From: Bursaphelenchus xylophilus
Lineage: Eukaryota > Nematoda > Chromadorea > Rhabditida > Aphelenchoididae
DNA: 64,000 nucleotides
Direction: 5' to 3'
Assembly: GCA_904066235.2 (NCBI GenBank)
Contig: CAJFCV020000006.1
Coordinates: 2,728,001 to 2,792,000, forward strand
Under the pieces are notes generated by a model. It was not told the DNA's origin. It ran no database searches and saw only the letters and a list, made by a program, of their open reading frames with translations. Of this stretch, positions 48,501-58,729 are shown one piece after another; positions within the stretch are counted from its first letter, which is position 1; each line of letters opens with the position of its first letter. The position numbers and the translations under genes were made by a program.

Positions 48501-51500
48501 AAAAAAATTGACATCAGATGTCATGGATAATATAAATTTTAAAATTTTCTTGAATTTTTAGCTGGTTGGCTTCCAAGAAACGGCCGAGGTGGAGTCGCAG
48601 CTTCGATTGTTCCTCTGCAATACGTGTGGAACGAAATTATCCGCAATTGATTTGATGACATGCAATATTGTTGAAGATTTCTCCAAAAAACCGGATGTTT
48701 TTGGTAAGAAAATTGAAAAATCTGTTAGAAAAGTGGTAAAGGTGTATGAAATTAAGAGTATTTCAGATAGAAATCTCTATGACCTTGCCCAGAACATCAA
48801 TGCGAAGATGTTTTTCCGTGCAAACTCGCGCGCAAACCTCTGGCAATCATTGAATCGCCTGTCCGAGAAGTTGCTCATCGAAAGAATGAACGATCAGCTG
48901 AGGCAACTGCGAATTAATTCGTCGGTCTGGGACTTTTGTGAATACAGAGGATATAGAGTGGAGTTGTTGGAGTAAGTTTGAGGTTTTTGGGATGGACTTT
49001 TTGATGGAAAATTGGCGATATTGTAGGAGGTGGGGAGTTGGTTAAAAAATGAAAATTTTTGGTGAAATTGCTTTTTGAAAAAGGAAAGTTGATTAATAAT
49101 GGGTGTGTTATGAGGAATTAAAAAGATTACCGTTAAAAATCGACCAGAATATAAAGATTTTTTTCCAAAAAAAATTTTTTTTTTGGCAATGAAAGTACTT
49201 CTATGGGATATGGAGTTACAGGTCGAGACATATATCAAAAAAAATCGCAAATTTTTTCTGATTCAGAATGTGTAAAAGTTAGCTGCCTTATTTTGGTTTG
49301 TAAAGCTGAAAAATCTTCTGAACTTTTCTCGAACACCACACAAATGCCTCTTTTTTATATTGGAAATACTAATTAAGGTATAATATTAGTCAACTTTGAT
49401 ACTTTAAGGCTTGTCAAGATGCCAAAGTTTAATCAAAACAAAGCTTTTGATTTGGTAAAAACTTGGTCAAAAAGGCATTTGCGTGGTGTTGCGAGAAAAT
49501 TTCAGAGGATTTTTTTCACCCTTACAAACCAAAATTAGGCCGCTTACTTTTACATATTCTGAATCCGAAAAATTGTGCGATTTTTTCGATATATGTCTTG
49601 ACCTGTAACTCCATACCTCATAGTAGTACATTCCTTGCAAAAAAAATTTTTTTTTTTGATTTTTGTAATTTTTAATTTTTTTAGTTTCTCCTCGTGCGAC
49701 CTCCCCAAGGAAGTCACCCAATACGCCCAATCCCTCCATCATTGTCGAATCTCAACGAGCGTCGGCCGTGTCATCCAATGGGTGATCGACATGGCCGTGG
49801 AATACCCCGCCACCTCCATCCAACTGCCCTCCAATGCCCTAAAATCTCACAAAGAAGTGGTGATAAGGCACTCGAGAAGATTCCCATTTGTCCAGTATTT
49901 GCCTGCCGTCTCGATGATCCAATGCTCATCGGTTTGTCACGCTCTGGCCATCGCAGCAATTGAGAGAATTCGCGTTTGTGCGGTTCTCCATGAGCCAGTC
50001 CGAGAGCTGGAATTGGCCGCGGAAGTGAGACGAAATGTGAATATTGTCGATTTTCATCATTACCGGTTGACGATAGCATATGGAGAGGACAGGAGGTTCC
50101 TGATGTCCGTGATTTATAAGCCCAAGTTGAGAGGATTCGGCATTGTTTTTACTCAAGCCATGAATGTTCAACGAGATCAACGTGAATTGATGGATTCCGA
50201 AGAGAATATGGTCCATATCTCGAAGTATGGAATCGAAAAAATAGCAGATTCGAAGAGTTTCAACGAGAAAGAGACGAAAAATCATGTTAACCATGAGATA
50301 GTGGTGAATGGGGAAGAAAAAGAGCTCGTAGATTTGAACGATTACCTATACGGATATCCACAACCCCCAAACCCGAACAAAGACGCCTCCTGGAACGCAC
50401 ATTGCATTGTCGCGCAGCATTTGACCGACGACTTTAACAGGAATAAGGACCTAGTTGGATTGGTCCATTACCTCCAACATTCGTACAAAGTTATGGATGC
50501 CCTGAAGTGGATCAGGCCGAAACGACCGCACGTACTGGAGGAATTTGATGAGAAATTGGAACAGAAACCCCCGCTGGAACGGCAGGCATTCGTCAGGGAT
50601 TTGAAGGTTGGTTTTGGACTACGAATTATGTTGTACTTGGGGTTAAATGGAAGGTTTTATAATTTTTGATGGAAGGTGTTAAAGATCGATGAATCATAGA
50701 GTGAATAAGTGGTGTATAGGAAGATAAGATCATTCTTTAGGTGGAAAAGTGACTGTATTTTTTCCAAATTGGTCGAAGGTTAGGTTGAAGAAGCAATTAT
50801 ATATTGCACTTGAGATCATAAGGGAGTTTTGAAGTTTTTGGTCTGGTAGGGGAAGGTAGGCAAAATTCATAATTAGTTAATAGTTTATGAGAAGGCTACG
50901 AGATTTTCTGTCAGCTAAATGCCGTTTTTGTATGTTTATAGGCCAAAATTTGAGTATGCGGGGCAATTTTATATTGTACTTGAGGTCAGATCGGACCTTT
51001 GGGTTTTTTTAGTCGGGAAGAGGTGAAAATGGATATAAATCGGGATTTTTTTCTGAGGGAAGGGTAGCGATGGGTACGTTCTGATTGTAAAATACGAGAT
51101 TTTTGGAATTTGGTTGGCAAAAATATTGTTTTATGGATCAAAAAATTTTTAAGACCATTTTGGTCTATTTGGGGAAATTTATGGAAAAATTGGATAAACT
51201 TGGAGTTTCCTGGCCTGAAAATAATATACAGGGTGTTCAGAGAATTATGGAAAAAACTATTCATTAATAACTTTGCGCTCGGTGGTCCAATCCGAAAGAA
51301 TTTTTTTGCATTTTACAGAAAAACCTTGGAGTTTTTAGAATCTAAAAAAAAAATTTTTCTTTTGTCGGCGGAGACTTCCGTAATCCGCGTTGAATTCGGC
51401 GCAGTGTTTTTTTCACAAAATAAGGCTGTAAATCGTTTTATGTGTAAACAAAATGGGCGGAAAAGGATTCAGAAGATACAATATGACATTTCTTTCAAAT

Positions 51501-54029
51501 TTCTGTGCTTCGGCGGAGACATTTTTTTACCTCGGCGTACAATTTTTCTTCGAGTTCGGATAGTCAAAATTGGCTAAAACCAAAGCGTATGGTATCTCAA
51601 GTGACATGGCGCTGAAAAACGACTCATTGCGTCTTCAGTCGGCAGGCAGATGAAAGAACGGCAATTCGGCGGAGAAATCGGCGAAGAAAAAATGAACGTA
51701 TTTAAGAACTTACGCAAATTTATCCGCCGAGCATCCGCCAATAAGAAGAATCATACTTTTGGTTGATCAGGGCCGTATAAGACCTACAACTTTAGTTTTC
51801 TCATCATAATTTCTTAAATGTGTTAATTTTTTTCTTCGCCGATTTCTCCGCCGAATTGTCTTTTTTTCATCTACCCGCCGGCTGAAGACGTATTAAGCCG
51901 TTTTTAGGCTCCATACCACCAGGGATACCACACTCTTTGGTTTTAGCCAATTTTGACTATCCGAACTCGAAGAAAAATCGTCCGCCGAGGTTAAAAAATG
52001 TCTCCGCCGAAGCATAGAAATTTGAAAGAAATGTCATATTGTATCTTCTGGATCCTTTTCCGCCCATTTTCTTTACACATACAACGATTTACAGCCTTAT
52101 TTTGTGAAAAAACACTGCGCCGAATTCAACGCGGATTACGGAAGTCTCCGCCGACAAAAGAAAATTTTTTTTAGATTCTAAAAACTCCAAGGTTTTTCTG
52201 TAAAATGCAAAAAAAATTTTTCGGATTGGACCACCGAGCGCAAAGTTATTAATGAATAGTTTTTTCCATAATTCTCTGAACACCCTGTATAATGACATTA
52301 TTCTTGTTTCAGTTGAACCTGATCACCCTTTCCCAGCACCGCATGAGGCTTGTAATGGGCGTTTGCCACTTGGAATTGCACTTGGTAAAGGACAATCAAG
52401 TCGCAATTGAAGGCTCCATCATCACTGATAAGAGGTACCACTTTCAAACAATGGACGAAATGCCCATGTTTGTCGAGTTCTGGAAGTTTTGGAGCGATGG
52501 GACGGCCACAGTGATCTTCGATAACAATTCGAATATTTTGGAGGAGGATGGAAATGTAAGCTAATTTTTTAAAATTTTTCGGGATTATTGAGTGTGAAAT
52601 ATGGGTCATTTTTACCGTAAGGAGTCTAAAAATTTTGTTCATGATTGATTTTTAGAACCCCTCACCGGCAACTGCACTTTCTCCGTATACTTCGCATAAT
52701 GGTCCACCATCAGCTCCGTCAAGGTCGGAGACCACCAGATCCCCACAAAATCGACCGAATTCAGCGGCCGGAGTGTACATGGTGAACTCACCGGGGGTTC
52801 AGACAACAAATACGGTAAAAATTTTGGGCATTTTTTGGCTTATTTTGAGATTTTTTGAAGTTTGGAACGATTTATTGGGGGTTCGAAAAAAAGTACATTT
52901 TGAGAAATTTTAAAGACCCCCAAAGTTTTGGAATGGTTGTAAAATACGGAGGGATCTACTGTGTCTTCATAGTAATCTTTAATTTGACCATAAAAAAAAG
53001 GTATTTATTCCATGATAGTTTTGGTAAAAAATTTGTGATTTTTGGCTTATAATGGATGATTTTTGAACTTTCTGGGCCAAAAATCATCATTTCTTACGAC
53101 TTTTCACTTGAGGACAATCTTTTCCAACAAAAACTTTTTTTGATTTTTGGGCGAAAATAGGGCGGTCTTGTCCCAAAATCACATTTTGATGAATGATATT
53201 TTTGGACAGAACCCTTTGAGTCATGATTTGCAAGGGTCTTTCGTTCTTTTCGAGGTGATAACGGCCGATGGGTTGTTTTTGGAAGATGGGTTTTATATAT
53301 TTTTTGAGAATTTATAGGGGATTTAAAAAAAAAAAAAATATGAAATTTTGGGTTAATTCTGGGGTTTTTTGTGTGGAAGAGTTGCAATTAGGGGTTTTGG
53401 GAGTTTGGCATGATTTTTTTGAGGGAAACCAGAGGTGTTTTTGCGGTTTTGAGAGCAAATTTATATTGTTTTAGACATTATGTTAGTGAAATTTGAAATT
53501 TTTAAAATTTTTCCTAATGTTTTTTGTGCTGATGGGTAGATTGAGGCTTCAAAAGGATTATGGACTTATTTTTTAGGCATCGACCTCTCAAAACAGTCAA
53601 CAGAAGAAGGACGGGCCACCAAAACGGCTCCCGACAGTCATCGTCTCGGCCGATTCCCTCGAAACGGTCCTTTCAAACTACCGCTTCCCTAATCCTGATG
53701 ATGTATCAGAACCCACACCCCTCGAACAATACCTCTATGCCATCAATGCAGCATTATTTTTGCAGATCCCCTTCCAAGTAAGCGATTTTTATATTATTCA
53801 TGGGAAAAAGACCTGTTTTTTGGATTTTTTCTCAAATTTTGATTGGTTTTTGGAAATAGGATGGTTTAAAATGTAATTTCAGGACTCGGAAGACCTCAAG
53901 AACTCTGTGAAAGGCATTCGCCGACAAATCCGGCCATCCTCATCACCCAAAAATTCGAACGGATCGGCGAAAAATGACTCCCCAGCCCCGCAAAACGGCC
54001 GTTCCGAAGTGGAAGTCACATTAGATTAA
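45542..54029 (+). CDS. MED14: Mediator complex subunit 14 (MED14/RGR-1), 5' end unresolved
   Basis: Scaffold subunit that joins Mediator head, middle and tail modules in RNA polymerase II transcription. About 1289 residues from 13 exons: 45542-45720, 45986-46308, 46444-46522, 46559-46705, 46876-47079, 47147-47469, 47921-48452, 48562-48971, 49685-50606, 52313-52555, 52656-52814, 53577-53777, 53883-54029 (TAA). All phases agree. The N-terminal MED14 domain is unmistakable: LIDFAVQHCFHELTVLAELL, then ERKISVIQFAHSTR, LLALVKWL, FVETADIL, CIRKRYIPE and LNQLIQRRL, with LLLHLNILVEDYE following. The C-terminus is Ser/Pro-rich and disordered (exons from 52656). The first listed exon starts in phase 1, so at least one 5' exon is missing; a candidate ATG is at 44850. 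An in-frame 63 bp intron-like segment at 48704-48766 has no stop and may be optionally retained. Intron 50607-52312 contains a 1.06 kb palindrome and intron 48972-49684 a foldback element. Intron 46523-46558 is 36 bp. Confidence 0.95.
46313..46328 (+). promoter_or_regulatory. Recurrent intronic motif, ACTTGA variant
   Basis: TTTATATTGTACTTGA at the start of a MED14 intron. Near-identical copies occur at 50968 and 50799 in another MED14 intron. Confidence 0.4.
46761..46775 (+). promoter_or_regulatory. Recurrent intronic motif copy
   Basis: CTATATTATCCATGG in MED14 intron 46706-46875. Confidence 0.4.
48522..48536 (-). promoter_or_regulatory. Recurrent intronic motif copy
   Basis: CATGGATAATATAAA in MED14 intron 48453-48561, reverse sense. 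Confidence 0.4.
49166..49665. mobile_element. Family D foldback element (no tRNA insert)
   Basis: About 110 bp inverted terminal arms: left CTTCTATGGGATATGGAGTT with ACAGGTCGAGACATATATC; right GATATATGTCTTGACCTGTA with ACTCCATACCTCATAGTAG. Inner arms ACACCACACAAATGCC and GGCATTTGCGTGGTGTTGCG also pair. It lies in MED14 intron 48972-49684 and is the sister of the copy at 56159-56732. Confidence 0.8.
50968..50984 (+). promoter_or_regulatory. Recurrent intronic motif, ACTTGA variant
   Basis: TTTATATTGTACTTGAG. A second copy, TATATTGCACTTGAGA, lies at 50799-50814 in the same intron. Confidence 0.4.
51229..52287. mobile_element. Family F: 1.06 kb palindromic foldback element
   Basis: Flanked by TA at 51227-51228 and 52288-52289. 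Begins CAGGGTGTTCAGAGAATTAT and ends ATAATTCTCTGAACACCCTG. The arms are near-perfect inverted copies of roughly 480 bp around a short centre near 51730-51790. The same ~100-codon frame is open near both tips only because the arms are copies. No transposase is seen. It sits inside MED14 intron 50607-52312. TA target and long arms suggest a foldback Tc1/mariner-type derivative, which is an inference. Confidence 0.88.
53788..53803 (+). promoter_or_regulatory. Recurrent intronic motif, exact TTTATATTATTCATGG
   Basis: Identical 16-mer to 39574-39589. It lies in the last MED14 intron. Confidence 0.45.
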
Positions 54030-54724
54030 TTGGATTGCATCCCAGAGGACTCGATAAGCTCTTTATCAAGCCTATTTCCACAGAATTTTGGGATATATCA
54101 GCGATTTTTGAGGATTTTTGACCATTTTTTGTCATGAATAATATAAAAATGCCAAGAAATGGGCCCCAAAAGTTTCATAATGAAATCCCGCACGGATTTG
54201 ATTATGAGGAGCTCCAGGATCGCGGTTGAGCTCAATTTTTTTGAAATTTATTCGGGTAGAATTGTAAAATTTTTCAAATTCAAGATTTTTGTTGAAGGTC
54301 GTTTTCAAAGTGAAATCACTTCCACAGCCTAATTACTCTTGTTGTCCAGACTTTCGTTTTGTTGCAGGATCTATATTGTGCTTCTGTGGTATTAACACCC
54401 ATATCATTATTTGAATAAAATGTTACACTTGCTGTTGAAGAGGGAAATTGATGCAATTTATGGTTGAAACCCATGAATATTGATGATTTTTGACTTTTTA
54501 AAATTTTTTGGGGGTTTTTTTTCACGTTATCTTGAAGATTCAGGAGATTTTTTGGACTTATTCGAGGAAAAAGTTTTAAAAAAATGGATTTTTTAAAAAT
54601 TTTTGGCGCAATTTTTGAGTTTTTGTGCTTTTAAAATTTAATTATAGCGAAATAGATTAGCATGGTTGAATTTCACACTATTTTGAGTTGTTGAACACCT
54701 TTTTTTGAAGATTTTCTTATCAAA

Positions 54725-54740
54725 TTTATATTATCCATGG
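54725..54740 (+). promoter_or_regulatory. Recurrent motif, intergenic copy
   Basis: TTTATATTATCCATGG upstream of the MARVEL-like gene. Confidence 0.4.
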
Positions 54741-54886
54741 CGATTTTTGCATTTTTACTAGTTTTTGTCTGAAATATTTGATTTTTGAGTTTTCAAATGC
54801 CGTAAGTAAACAAAGTATGTTTTTGATTTAGTTCTAGACCATTTAGAATGGTTTACCATGCTTTTTTAGACAATTTTTGACCTTAT

Positions 54887-54901
54887 TTTATATTATCCAT
54901 G
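54887..54901 (+). promoter_or_regulatory. Recurrent motif, promoter-proximal copy
   Basis: TTTATATTATCCATG, 58 bp before the ATG of the MARVEL-like gene. Confidence 0.4.
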
Positions 54902-54959
54902 ATACTTTTTTTTATTTTTTTTTCAAAAAATTTCGAATTTCTATACATTTTTTCTTCAG

Positions 54960-56008
54960 ATGGTCGAAATCGACTGGGCATTCTGCCTCTCCTTCCCATT
55001 CGGCGTCCTCAAAACTCTGCATGTCATCGCTCCGTTCGCATTTCTGATCACCGTATACCTGGGGCCATACATTTACAGCGGAGTGGGGTTCACGCTTCTG
55101 GTTGGATGGATGTCTTTCACAACAAATACATTCATTTTGATTATGTACTTGCTGGGAATTCATCGAAAGGACTTGGAAACGAACGGCAACAGCATCATGT
55201 TTTTCGCGGTCACAATTGCTGTAGGTTGGAGAAGATTGTGGAATATCTCGAGATTGTGTGTAAATCTTGAGCTGAAATTTTCAGGAATCAATTTTCACTG
55301 TAGATTTTAGATTTGGGTTGAATTTGAAGAAAATGTAGCCGTCCAACTTTGAGAAATTTTTATATTAATCTAGCTACCCATGTATAACAAAAAAAAATTT
55401 TTACGACGAAAATTTGTTGTTTTAAAAGTTTAGTGAGGAGTTTAATGTTAATGTGGCTTCATATTAAGCATTGTGCTTTCCAGGACTTCTTTGCCAACGC
55501 CTTATTTGGAGCGTTATTTTTGATTTCAACATTCATCAATGCAATCGCCATGATCAGCGGAATCGAACATCGGTTTTCATTGTTCTTGACATATCTGTTT
55601 GCAACGGTAAGCATAAATAAGCTCGGTGAAGGATGCTCAGTAGATTTTTGACTTGATTTGAGAGGAAAAAATCCAATTTTGAGAGAAAAATTCCAATTTT
55701 GTCTTATTTTTTATATTGTTTATGACAGTTTTAGCCTAAAACAAGGTGATTTGACCCAAATTTTGATGTTTAAAATACATAACAGGGATTTTAGAATATG
55801 TTGAGATCAGTTTTACACAGGATTCTTTCAGATTTTCTGCATAATCTCGACGATTTCGATGATTTATTACGTGATCCGCATCTATCGCGCCTGTCCCAAC
55901 GGAAACCTCTCAAATCTCAAGTATCTGGTGGTGAATGGCAAAGATATCACACTCAGAGAAGGGTTCGGCTACAGCTCTCAATCCGGTGGGCCAAGACAGT
56001 ATGCCTAA
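54960..56008 (+). CDS. Four-TM MARVEL-like membrane protein
   Basis: 186 residues from three exons: 54960-55220, 55484-55606, 55832-56008 (TAA), both introns phase 0. Four hydrophobic segments lie at about 19-38, 42-65, 79-111 and 118-144, with both ends likely cytoplasmic. A basic tail follows (RIYRACPNGN...) and ends in GGPRQYA. The arrangement fits MARVEL-domain (CMTM/MAL-like) proteins that act in membrane apposition and vesicle traffic. The match rests on topology and length rather than a diagnostic motif, so other tetraspan families remain possible. TTTCTTCAG abuts the ATG, so the first exon probably begins at a cis- or trans-splice acceptor. Motif copies lie upstream and in its introns (for example 55710-55725). 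Confidence 0.78.
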
Positions 56009-56158
56009 GGGCATTAACTTGTACCTAACGACGTTTTTTTCGGATCATCTTTTGGTGTCTAAAGTAATGTTTTTTTTTGTCAAATTTAATGTCTAAATTA
56101 ATGTTTTTGCCTCCGTTTCGGTTATAAAATTTGTTGCTTACTGCTCAAAAGTATATAA

Positions 56159-56732
56159 CAAGGAAAGTACTTCTATGGGGTGTGGAGTTACAGGTCGAGA
56201 TATATATCAAAAAATTCGCAAAAATTTTCTGATTCAGAATATATAAAAATTAGCTGCCTAATTTTGGTCTATCAACGAGTTTTATCAATAAATGTATTTC
56301 TCGAGGAAAAAAATCTGCGGCAACAAAAGCGCGCTCGGCCTCTTCCTTCGGAAGAGAGCGGTGTGGCCGAGTGGTTAGAGCGCTAGATTGGGAATCCGAA
56401 GGGAACGGGTTCGATTCGTTTTGCCACACTAGAACCCATTTTTTACATTGGAACTACTTCTAAGGTGTAGTTGTAATCTAATTTGATATTTTAAGGCTTG
56501 TCAAGGCCTCAGAATTTATTTTAGCACAAAACAAAAATTTTTTATTGGTAAAAACACGGTCAAAAAGACACTTGCATGGTGTCGCGAGAAAACTTCTGAG
56601 GACAAAAACATGTCATTAGACCAAAATTAGGCAGCTAATTTTTATATATTCTGAATCAGAAAATTTTTGCGAATTTTTTGATATATATCTCGACCTGTAA
56701 CTCCACACCCCATAGAAGTACTTTCCTTGTAA
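56159..56732. mobile_element. Family D foldback element carrying a tRNA-like sequence
   Basis: Terminal arms of about 105 bp are inverted copies: left AAGTACTTCTATGGGGTGTG and GGTCGAGATATATATCAAAA; right TTTTGATATATATCTCGACC and CACACCCCATAGAAGTACTT. Compared with the sister at 49166-49665, the centre has gained about 110 bp at about 56325-56435. That insert holds a perfect CTCTTCC-TTC-GGAAGAG hairpin and the tRNA-like sequence. Confidence 0.8.
56361..56429 (+). tRNA. tRNA-like sequence (possible pseudogene), anticodon unclear
   Basis: A near-consensus RNA polymerase III A box (TGGCCGAGTGG, from 56364) and B box (GGTTCGATTCG, from 56408) are present. GTGTGGC and GCCACAC form a perfect 7 bp terminal stem. 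The D-arm sequence is of the Leu/Ser type, but the 69 nt length leaves no room for their long variable arm. The apparent anticodon loop TTGGGAA would read GGG, and the anticodon and T stems pair poorly. Just upstream, GCGCTCGGCC is an inverted copy of GGCCGAG...GAGCGC in the D arm. It may be a tRNA-derived insert, or a relic of the nematode-specific variable-arm tRNAs. Confidence 0.4.
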
Positions 56733-57244
56733 AAACAATCTTTCCCCATTTTTCGATCACTGAGCCGGCTCTAAACCTGTTTTTTCATGATATCCTTTGA
56801 CTGCATGTATAATATCGGTTTTTTTTTCAATTTTTTCGAAAGTATATTGTCGCATTACCTCCGTCAAACGATAACAACTATAATCGTCTTTGAACTTATT
56901 CCGCTATGACGTCATCCCGATTTTAGATTAGTAATTTATTTTCGATTACTCTCCATGGCATTGAATTTTGATTTTTTTTGTAATAAACGGGAAAAGTGGT
57001 TGCGAAAATTGAATTGATAGTCGAAAACGGTTTACAATTTTGTGTAAAAACCCTTTGGGAATTTTGTGATTGCATTTGTTGGCAGTGATTTATGGGGTTT
57101 TGTAGGCATCGGAAAAGAAATCTGTAGCTGATAAAAGATGGAACCGGTTTGGGTTTCGCATGATGTCAAAGAGCAGTTGCTATGAAAAAAAATGATGAAC
57201 GAAGTGCAATGAATACAAAAAAATCATGCGAAAATTTCAAAATA

Positions 57245-57497
57245 CAGTGAAGGACCCGATCCAGTGGCAAAAAAACGTATCATTTTGCATCCGGGAAGTA
57301 TAAAAAATGTGGCAAAATGCTTCCCTCTCCAAGTGAAAAACCCCCGATTTCAAAAGCGCGCCCGCTCTTTTTGTGAGAAAAAAGGCGCGCCCTTCAAAAC
57401 GAAGTTTTTTCACTTGGAGAGGGAAGCATTTTGCCACATTTTTGATGCCTCCCGGATGCAAAATGATACGTTTTTTGCCACTGGATCGGGTCCTTCT
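57245..57497. mobile_element. Family C palindromic element
   Basis: TA then CAGTGAAGGACCCGATCCAG at the left; GGATCGGGTCCTTC at the right. The arms meet at a GCGCGCCCGCTCTTTTTG / AAGGCGCGCCC centre. Confidence 0.8.
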
Positions 57498-57508
57498 TCC
57501 AGAAAAAA

Positions 57509-57667
57509 TATCAGTCTGTCGGGGAAATAACGGCGGGTCGTCGCGCTTTGGAATCGCCCATCATCGCTTTGCGACTGCAAGCCGCGGCTTGGGATTTGAT
57601 GCGCGATAGCGGCGAGGCGAGACATTTTGATGCGACGATCCGCCGTTATTTTTCCGACAGACTGATA
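57509..57667. mobile_element. Family A element, CGGCGG subtype
   Basis: Left TATCAGTCTGTCGGGGAAAT with AACGGCGGGTCGTCGC; right GCGACGATCCGCCGTTATTT then TTCCGACAGACTGATA. The whole subterminal block differs from the GAGCAC type but pairs within the element. Confidence 0.82.
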
Positions 57668-58050
57668 TCATGAGCAAAGTGCTCGTAGTTCAAGCTCAGG
57701 CCTTCCTTGAATTTTGTACGCAGACACCATACATCGATTAATGCGGATTTTAGCTGGTGCTTTCAAGTTTTTATTTTCCCGACAAACTGATAATGAGGGC
57801 GCTACGACCTTTCGGACAACGATAGTTCGGGTCAACGATGCTATGGATTGCCTCGGTTCGTCGTTGTATGCATGGGGAGGCATACAACGGGGAAGGCTTA
57901 GTTAGTAGAAATAACAAGATTGATCTGGTCCTCGGACAGCTTGTCACCTATTTTGTGGTATTTTACATGTACTCACATCAATAATATCAAGATAGAAGTT
58001 ACTGATCTTCGTCTTTTGCCGCAAATTTTGGTTTTTTTATGTTTAAGCCA

Positions 58051-58257
58051 AGCCTTCGCCAAGCGTCCGCCGACCATCCAACGGCTTTGCCAGGCCTCGT
58101 AGGAACTTCCTGCAACCTGTTTTAACGTTAGTAAGAGATGAAATTAGAAAAAGTAGTCATATTTGTAAGCCTTCGCCAAGTCTCCACCGAGCCTTCGCCG
58201 AGCGTCCGCCGACCATCCAACGGCTTTGCCAGGCCGTAGGCACTTACTGCAACCTGT
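58051..58257 (+). repeat. Tandem pair of ~70 bp units
   Basis: 58051-58120 and 58190-58257 both read AGCCTTCGCC, GTCCGCCGACCATCCAACGG, CTTTGCCAGGCC and TGCAACCTGT. A further partial AAGCCTTCGCCAAG lies at about 58168. A diverged reverse copy lies at 1446-1512. Confidence 0.75.
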
Positions 58258-58729
58258 CTTTGGGCATCCACCTGCCCTACCCCTGGTATCAATCGATTTT
58301 GTGTTAACCAGAACTGTAGTCGGGACGCGATAATGAGCACTCTGCCGCAGCAAACCGGTTTTGCATTCTGCGCAGGTTCCACTGTAAAATTGGGCCTCTA
58401 TTTATAATCGAAAACGGTCACAAATGAAAAAAAAAACAATTTTTTATTTCCAAACACATTTTTTTACTGAAGAATTATACGGTAGAAAGAATCAACAAAA
58501 CTGCCGTCAATCTGCTTCAGCTTTTTTTCGCCTTTTACACTTCCCACGAAAATTCCACAAATGAACCCCGGAATTGATTGAAACAAAAGATTCTGGAGAG
58601 TAAAAAAACAGCGAACTCTCCAACGAAGAAATGATGGATCCGTTTCTCGTTTTTTGAGGATACCTGTTTCCACGGACGTCGGGAAACGAAACAAAGGGAG
58701 TACAGTGGCGATAGGTGTTTATTAAGGCG

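Larger units (their letters stand above)
54030..54959. other. Intergenic region between MED14 and the MARVEL-like gene
   Basis: 930 bp of AT-rich DNA on the same strand as both neighbours. It contains three copies of the recurrent motif: 54133-54147 (reverse), 54725-54740 and 54887-54901. The last ends 58 bp before the downstream ATG. No further gene is seen. MED14 polyadenylation should occur here, but no single AATAAA is convincing. Confidence 0.5.
56009..58729. other. Intergenic region rich in foldback elements
   Basis: Contains a family D element with a tRNA-like insert (56159-56732), a motif copy (56804-56815, reverse), a family C element (57245-57497) directly followed by a family A element (57509-57667), a solo family A end (about 57770-57792), and the tandem ~70 bp units (58051-58120, 58190-58257). 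The last 300 bp should hold the promoter of the aspartic protease. No supportable gene. Confidence 0.55.

Noticed and set aside
51110..51577. 155-codon frame in the MED14 intron, with a 69-codon mirror at 52089-52298
   Set aside because: The mirrored part is the two arms of the palindrome read the same way; there is no transposase motif.
58464..58694. 76-codon minus-strand frame divergent from the aspartic protease (IPGFICGIFVGSVKG...)
   Set aside because: The C-terminal part after a CTCTCCAG acceptor looks faintly like a small membrane protein, but there is no in-frame ATG and no upstream exon could be found.
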